Source: Spisula solida (taxonomy: Eukaryota; Mollusca; Bivalvia; Venerida; Mactridae). From it: a stretch of 64,000 bases of DNA. Under the pieces are notes generated by a model. The model worked only from the letters and a program-made list of their open reading frames with translations. It was not told where the DNA came from and did not search any database. The stretch's first letter is position 1, and each line of letters opens with the position of its first letter. Below, piece after piece: positions 59,301-64,000 of this stretch. Where the stretch lies: NCBI GenBank assembly GCA_947247005.1, contig OX365954.1:5224001-5288000 (forward strand). Direction: 5' to 3'. The translations under genes were made by a program, and so were the position numbers.

Positions 59301-62300
59301 AATAAAGTTTGTTTTTACTACCAATGCTTAAAATAAAACCAACAAACAATCAAACTAGACATTAATAAGGAGAATTCAACAAAATTCCCCTTTCAGCTTT
59401 TCTGCACACTGATTTTCCCCCTCCTATGTGCCTGGACCTCTTTCCCCCAAAAGTAAAAGAAACACTGATTTTCCCGAAACTATGCCCAACAAACTGTGGC
59501 ATTCATCATTAAGTGTTATATTTGATTATCTTCACAGGTATAGAAGATGAAGAAAGTACATACAGTGTATTGTTAGTGTTACTGAAGTTAAAGGATACTG
59601 GAGGTACAATTAAACCATCGGTACTCGGACATGAAGACATGAAACTACCAGTACATCCTCAGCGTGTAAGTACCATCGTATGTGTTGATAAATAGAACAT
59701 GCTCAACATGTCTCCTACGCATATTCTCCACACAATAGACAACTCTTAAAATCTTGGTGAAGCCAAAAGGAGTTAAATCCTCTTGGTTGAGAGGCTCAGC
59801 ATACTTGAAATAAAATATGAAATGGCTGCTACTGCTACTCTACGTCCAGTAAACTGCCTATAATAGTGACCCCATTGTGGCCCCAATAAGCATACCACTG
59901 TGTTAGGTTAAAGGAACCAATAAGTGACAAATAACAGACTTGAGCCCAGGATTATTTAAAAAAGGTAAATTATTTTCTTCAAAACCACTTTGTGTTCTAG
60001 TAGAAGTAAGATAACAGGTAAAAATGGTCGGATACTGCTCGCCAGCCAGTAGTAAAGATTGTTTTGTTGTTGGACTTTCTAAAAGCAAATCAAATTTTAT
60101 ACTCAAGTTGAGCATGAAAAAAGCTTTGTAATGATGAGGCAAGATGTACAGTTGTTAGTGATCATACTTTCATTATCATCTGTTTAAGAAGAAACAAGAC
60201 TAACTTTAGATCATTGTACATTGACTGACAGTGGAACATAAAAGTGGAACATATAACTTTAGATCATTGTACATTGACTGACAGTGGAACATAAAAGTGG
60301 AACATAACATACCAATAATTGTAATCCATGGAAACTTGGAAAGAAATTGGTTTAAGTTTACCAATCTCAGATTGAATCAGCCAGACCAGACTTATAGTTT
60401 CTTTTTAGCTCACCTGTCACAAAGTGACAGAGTGAGCTTTTGTGATCACTCTTCGTCCGTCGTCCGTCCGTCCACTATTACTTGTGTAGACACTAGAGGT
60501 CACAGTTTTAGCTTAATCATTATGAAACTTGGTCACAATGATCATCTCAACAAAATCTAGGTCAAGTTCGATATTGGGTCATTCGGGGTCAAAATCTAGG
60601 TCACTAGGTCAAATCATAGAAAAACCTTGTGTAGTCACTAGAGGTCACAATTTTGGCCTAATCTTTATGAAACTTGGTCACAATGACCATGTCAACGAAA
60701 TCTAGGTCAAGTTCGATATTGGGTCATCTGGGGTCAAAAACTAGGTCACAAGGTCAAATCATAGAAAAACCTTGTGTAGTCACTAGAGTTCACAATTTTA
60801 ACTTAATCTTTATGAAACTTAGTCACAATGATCATCTCAACAAAACCTAGGTCAAGTGCGATATTGGGTCATTCGGGGTCAAAATCTAGGTCACTAGGTC
60901 AAATCATAGAAAAACCTTGTGTAGTCACTAGAGGTCACAATTTTGGCCTAATCTTTATGAAACTCGGTCACAATGATCATGTCAACGAAATCTAGGTCAA
61001 GTTCGATATTGGGTCATCTGGGGTCAAAAACTAGGTCACAAGGTCAAATCATAGAAAAACCTTGTGTAGTCACTAGAGTTCACAATTTTAACTTAATCTT
61101 TATGAAACTTGGTCACAATGATCATGTCAACAAAATCTAGGTCAAGTTCAATATCGGGTCATCCGGGGTCAAAAACTAGGTCACAAGGTTAAATCATAGA
61201 AAAACCTTGTGTAGTCACTAGAGGTCACAATTTTGGCTTAATCTTTATGAAACTTGGTCACAATGATCATCTCAACAAAATCTAGATCAAGTTCGATATT
61301 GGGTCATCCGGGGTCAAAAACTAGGTCACAAGGTCAAATCATAGAAAAACCTTGTGTAGTCACCAGAGGTCACAATTTTGGCCTAAACTTTATGAAACCT
61401 ATTCACAATGATCATGTCAACAAAATCTAGGTCAAGTTCAATATTGGGTCATCCGGGGTCAAAAACTAGGTCACAAGGTCAAATCATAGAAAAACCTTGT
61501 GTAGTCACTAGAGGTAACAATTTTAGCCTAATCCTTATGAAACTTGGTCACTATGATCACATCAACAAAATCAAGGTCAAGTTCGATATTGGGTCACGAG
61601 GGGTCAAAAACTAGGTCACAATGACCAATCATAGAAAAACCTTGTGTATTCACTAGAGGTCACAATTTTGGCCTAATCTTTATGAGACTTGGTCACAATT
61701 ATCTTGTCAACAAAATCTAGGTCAAGCTCGATATTGAGTCATCCGGGGTCAAAAACTAGGTCACAAGGTCAAATAATAGAAAAACCTTGTGTAGTCACTA
61801 GAGGTCACAATTTTGGCCTAATCTTTATGAAAGTTGGTCACAATGATTATCTCAACAAAATCTAGGTCAAGTTTGATATTGGGTCATCCGGCGTCAAAAA
61901 CTAGGTCACAAGGTCAAATTATAGAAAAACCTTAATGTAGTCACTAGAGGTCACATTTTCGGCCTTATTTTTATCCAGGTCAAGTTCGATATTGGGTCAT
62001 CCGAGGTCAAAACTAGGTCACAGGTCAAATCACTTTAATAAGTCATTGGGTCTAAATGTGATAAGCATAAGACAATATGAAAACCTTGTACATGCAATAG
62101 AGGCTACCATTAGGGGTGCATGAACGACTAGGACAGGTGAGCGACCTATCGCCCTTTGGGCCCTCTTGTTAATGTTTATAGCTACATGTTTACATTAATT
62201 GGATATGTAGACATATAAATTTACTTGTGATTCAAATAAGTGATCATTGACCCAGGTTTATGTTTACAATATGATTGACAGTTTCTGTGTAACAGTTATA

Positions 62301-63655
62301 TATCACATGACTTTGGTTGTATCAAGGTTAGTGTATAGAGTATGTATATTTTTAGCTCACCTGTCACAAAGTGACAGAGTGAGCTTTTGTGATCACTCTT
62401 CGTCCGTCGTCCGTCCACAATTTACTTGTGTAGACACTAGTGGTCACAGTTTTAGCCTAATCATTATGAAACTTGGTCACAATGATCATCTCAACAAAAT
62501 CTAGGTCAAGTACGATATTGGGTCATCCGGTGTCGAAAACTAGGTCACAAGGTCAAATCATAGAAAAACCTGGTGTAGTCACCAGAGGTCACAATTTTGG
62601 CCTAATCTATATGAAACTTGGTCACAATGATCATCTCAACAAAATCTAGGTTAAGTTCGATATTGGGTCATCCAAGGTCAAAAACTAGGTCACAAGGTCA
62701 AATCATAGAAAAATATTGTGTAGTCACTAGAGGTCACAATTTTGGCCTAATCTTTATGAAACTTGGTCACAATGATCATCTCAACTAAGTCTAGATCAAG
62801 TTCTATATTGGGTCTTCCGGGGTCAAAAACTAGGTCACAAGGTCAAATCAAAGAAAAACCTAGTGTAGTCTGTAGAGGTCACAATTTTAGCTTAATATTT
62901 ATGAAACTTGGTCACAATGATCATATCAACAAAAGCTAGGTCAAGTTCAATATCAGGTCATCCGAGGTTAAAAACTAGGTCACAAGTTCAAATCATAGAA
63001 AAACCTTGTGTAGTCACTAGAGGTCACAATTTTGGCATAATCTTTATGAAACTTAGTCATAATGATCATCTCAACAAAATCTAGGTCAAGTTCGATTTTG
63101 GGTCATCGAGGGTCAAAAACTAGGTCATTAGGTCAAATCATAGACAAAACTTGGCTTAAACTTCAATATGTCATTGGGTCTAAATGTGATGTAAATTATA
63201 AAGCATCAGACAATATGAAAACCTTGTACATGCAATAGAGGCTACCATTAGGGTTGCATGAACTACTAGGACAGGTGAGCGATCTATGGCCCTTTGGGCC
63301 CTCTTGTTATACTAAACTAGTGTAGTACAACGTTCATATGACGTCACTTAGTCTTCTTATGATGACTTATGCTGTAAGTGACATTATTTTTGGCATTGTT
63401 TATATAGCAGAGTAATTTTTCCTACAGAAAGGTGCCGTTTTTCGTTTTATTTGTCATATGACATAAACAAGGCTCGCTTAATAAAATTTCCAAAACTTGT
63501 TTAATTTAAGTTTATATGAATTGGCAACTTATGATAGATCCTCTATATATGATATACTTACAGGGTTATGAACCATTATTACCAGATGGTCCGTTATGTT
63601 ATGGTGATACACAAATGATTCAGCCTACAAGATACCACTATATGCATTATCCTAG
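56138..63655 (+). CDS. TUBGCP6: Gamma-tubulin complex component 6 (5' part, continues past the window)
   Basis: Four coding exons read through GT-AG junctions with matching phases: 56138-56319, 57779-57912, 59538-59665 and 63564-63655, giving 178 codons plus two bases. The predicted N-terminus shows SITEEFGKLVEHF, then LKRKLYSTLFTFF, then NRLEAILQSL, then SVLLVLLKLKDTGG. These match in order the start of vertebrate GCP6 (SIT..F, SLK..AYNALFT, DRLEELVEEL, SVLDLLVQLAGSG, from memory). GCP6 is a large subunit of the gamma-tubulin ring complex that nucleates microtubules at centrosomes. The conserved GCP N1 and C-terminal domains would lie beyond this window. The first ATG (56138) gives MAEMASEH; the second (56147) is an equally good start. 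Confidence 0.75.
57075..57228 (+). repeat. ~23-bp tandem repeat in TUBGCP6 intron 1
   Basis: About seven imperfect copies of GGGCTGCCCGGGGGTCATAA. Confidence 0.85.
57340..57623. mobile_element. Copy of the CATACATGCCA-tipped element in TUBGCP6 intron 1
   Basis: Shares GCCATGTTT, AAATTAATGAAGT, CACTTATTTTACTT and TGCTTCATGAA with 36410-36590, and ends with the inverse tip TGGCATGTATG (57613-57623), as at 38277-38287. Confidence 0.55.
57779..57912 (+). CDS. TUBGCP6: TUBGCP6 coding exon 2
   Basis: Acceptor TTTCTTAAACAG and donor GTATGT. It encodes DLNGHKQYNIEDIK through LEAILQSLS and ends with the first base of a Gly codon. A fragment of its 3' end is duplicated at about 58325-58358. Confidence 0.75.
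57935..58321 (+). repeat. Fragments of AGGTCA-type dispersed repeats in intron 2
   Basis: Starts within a unit like those at 60411-62170 (GAAAAACCTTGT, CACTAGAGGTCACAATTT) and passes into a second repeat type beginning near AAGCTATTGTGATCCGTCTG (58097). Confidence 0.5.
58325..58358 (+). pseudogene. Duplicated fragment of TUBGCP6 exon 2 end
   Basis: GCAATACTACAGTCTCTCAG followed by TATGTACAT matches the exon 2 / donor junction at 57889-57920, but the GG of the TGGTATGT donor region is missing here, so this copy cannot be spliced in the same way. It lies about 430 bp downstream, within intron 2. Confidence 0.65.
58440..58915 (+). repeat. Tandem array of a tRNA-SINE fragment
   Basis: About ten units of about 47 bp: AGTATCCGCTAGTGTAAGAG, TGTCTGCTTCAAGTACGGGA, GGTCCC. 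The unit corresponds to the D-arm/A-box and anticodon-arm part of the SINE head at 10773 (TAGCCTACTGTTAGAGC, GTCCGCTTCGAGTGCGGGA). The B-box half is missing from every unit. Confidence 0.85.
58916..59537 (+). other. TUBGCP6 intron 2, right part
   Basis: Non-coding, with several short homopolymer runs (TTTTCCCC-type). Nothing else recognised. Confidence 0.4.
59538..59665 (+). CDS. TUBGCP6: TUBGCP6 coding exon 3
   Basis: Acceptor TATCTTCACAG and donor GTAAGT. The first two bases complete Gly, followed by IEDEESTYSVLLVLLKLK, ending on a full Arg codon (phase 0). Confidence 0.75.
59666..60406 (+). other. TUBGCP6 intron 3, left part, with a 53-58-bp duplication
   Basis: Non-coding. AACTTTAGATCATTGTACAT to AAAGTGGAACATA occurs twice in tandem at about 60200-60308. 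Confidence 0.5.
60407..62170 (+). repeat. AGGTCA-rich tandem-core element, copy A
   Basis: Starts with hairpin AGCTCACCTGTCAC-AAA-GTGACAGAGTGAGCT. About eleven core units of about 145 bp follow (TAGAGGTCACAATTTTGGCC, ATGAAACTTGGTCACAATGA, AACAAAATCTAGGTCAAGTT). It ends with GACAGGTGAGCG (inverse of the start), the hairpin GGGCCC and CTCTTGTT. There is no protein frame. Confidence 0.85.
62354..63308 (+). repeat. AGGTCA-rich tandem-core element, copy B
   Basis: Same ends as copy A, with about five core units. A and B lie 180 bp apart in intron 3 of TUBGCP6 in the same orientation, so they could be independent insertions or a duplication. Confidence 0.85.
63564..63655 (+). CDS. TUBGCP6: TUBGCP6 coding exon 4
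   Basis: Acceptor ATATACTTACAG and donor GTAAGT. It encodes GYEPLLPDGPLCYGDTQMIQ onwards and ends with two bases of a split codon. The next exon is outside the window. Confidence 0.65.
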
Positions 63656-64000
63656 GTAAGTTTTACATGTATATAAGAATGTAGAGACTTATGTAAAAAG
63701 TATATTTATACTGCCCGGAATATTTTTCTGGGGAGTAAATAGTTGCCTCTTTGTTATCTATTACCGGTCACTCCTGTTTGGAGGGCCAGCGTGATCTTTC
63801 TGAGCAGTTTTATTATCCAACATGATCATGTACCCTTTGATACCGGGTACTAAGGTCAGGGGTGTCAGTATTCCTGATAAATCCGGAATTCCGGATTTAT
63901 CTATCCTGAAAGTGCTATGATTTCTGATCGAAATAAAAGTTATTTGATGAAAATACCTAAAGAAATGACAAAGTTATAGTCAATTTAATTTGCACTTTAG
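63656..64000 (+). other. TUBGCP6 intron 4 (start), with a 26-bp palindrome
   Basis: Non-coding. 63876-63901 is a perfect palindrome centred on CCGGAATTCCGG. Confidence 0.5.

Overview
The window looks like AT-rich, repeat-laden nuclear DNA of a marine mollusc, most likely a bivalve. That call rests on multi-exon genes with GT-AG introns, a metazoan centrosomal gene, and dispersed repeats with tandem AGGTCA-rich cores and hairpin ends, a type I associate with molluscan genomes. The species is not determined. Most open frames shorter than about 100 codons look like chance or repeat-derived frames.

Layout. 1-21.4 kb: no convincing protein gene. It holds MITE-like and foldback elements, SINE-type tRNA-like heads, a TAA-flanked CGTACGAG-rich element (4.9-7.4 kb), and a hierarchical minisatellite (11.7-13.9 kb). 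21.4-24.7 kb: a LINE remnant (minus strand) carrying an endonuclease domain, split by a 2.7-kb LTR element that encodes only zinc-knuckle/coiled-coil protein; the 4-bp target duplication lets the LINE frame be followed across the gap. 24.8-26.4 kb: two elements with convergent tRNA-like heads. 27.1-30.8 kb: a four-exon gene (minus strand) assembled from splice sites, encoding a small secreted Cys- and Gly/Asn-rich peptide. 31-39 kb: mariner-type remnant, foldback elements, a SINE, an inverted-repeat cluster and a LINE reverse-transcriptase fragment.

39.5-54.9 kb is one tandem-core repeat copy interrupted twice: by a 4.65-kb element with 28-bp terminal inverted repeats and an ATAA duplication, and by a 9.8-kb DNA transposon with 1.07-kb terminal inverted repeats, a 3-bp CTA duplication and a single intact 1572-codon ORF. 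That protein has two N-terminal Cys/His modules, a large central region, a FEN1/XPG-type nuclease domain with all expected acidic residues, and a C-terminal Cys cluster. It best fits the XPG-encoding branch of the Academ superfamily and is the most notable object in the window.

56.1 kb to the end: the first four coding exons of a gamma-tubulin complex component 6 gene (TUBGCP6, plus strand). Its introns are filled with tandem repeats, including an array made of a tRNA-SINE fragment, a small duplicate of the end of exon 2, and two AGGTCA-rich elements.
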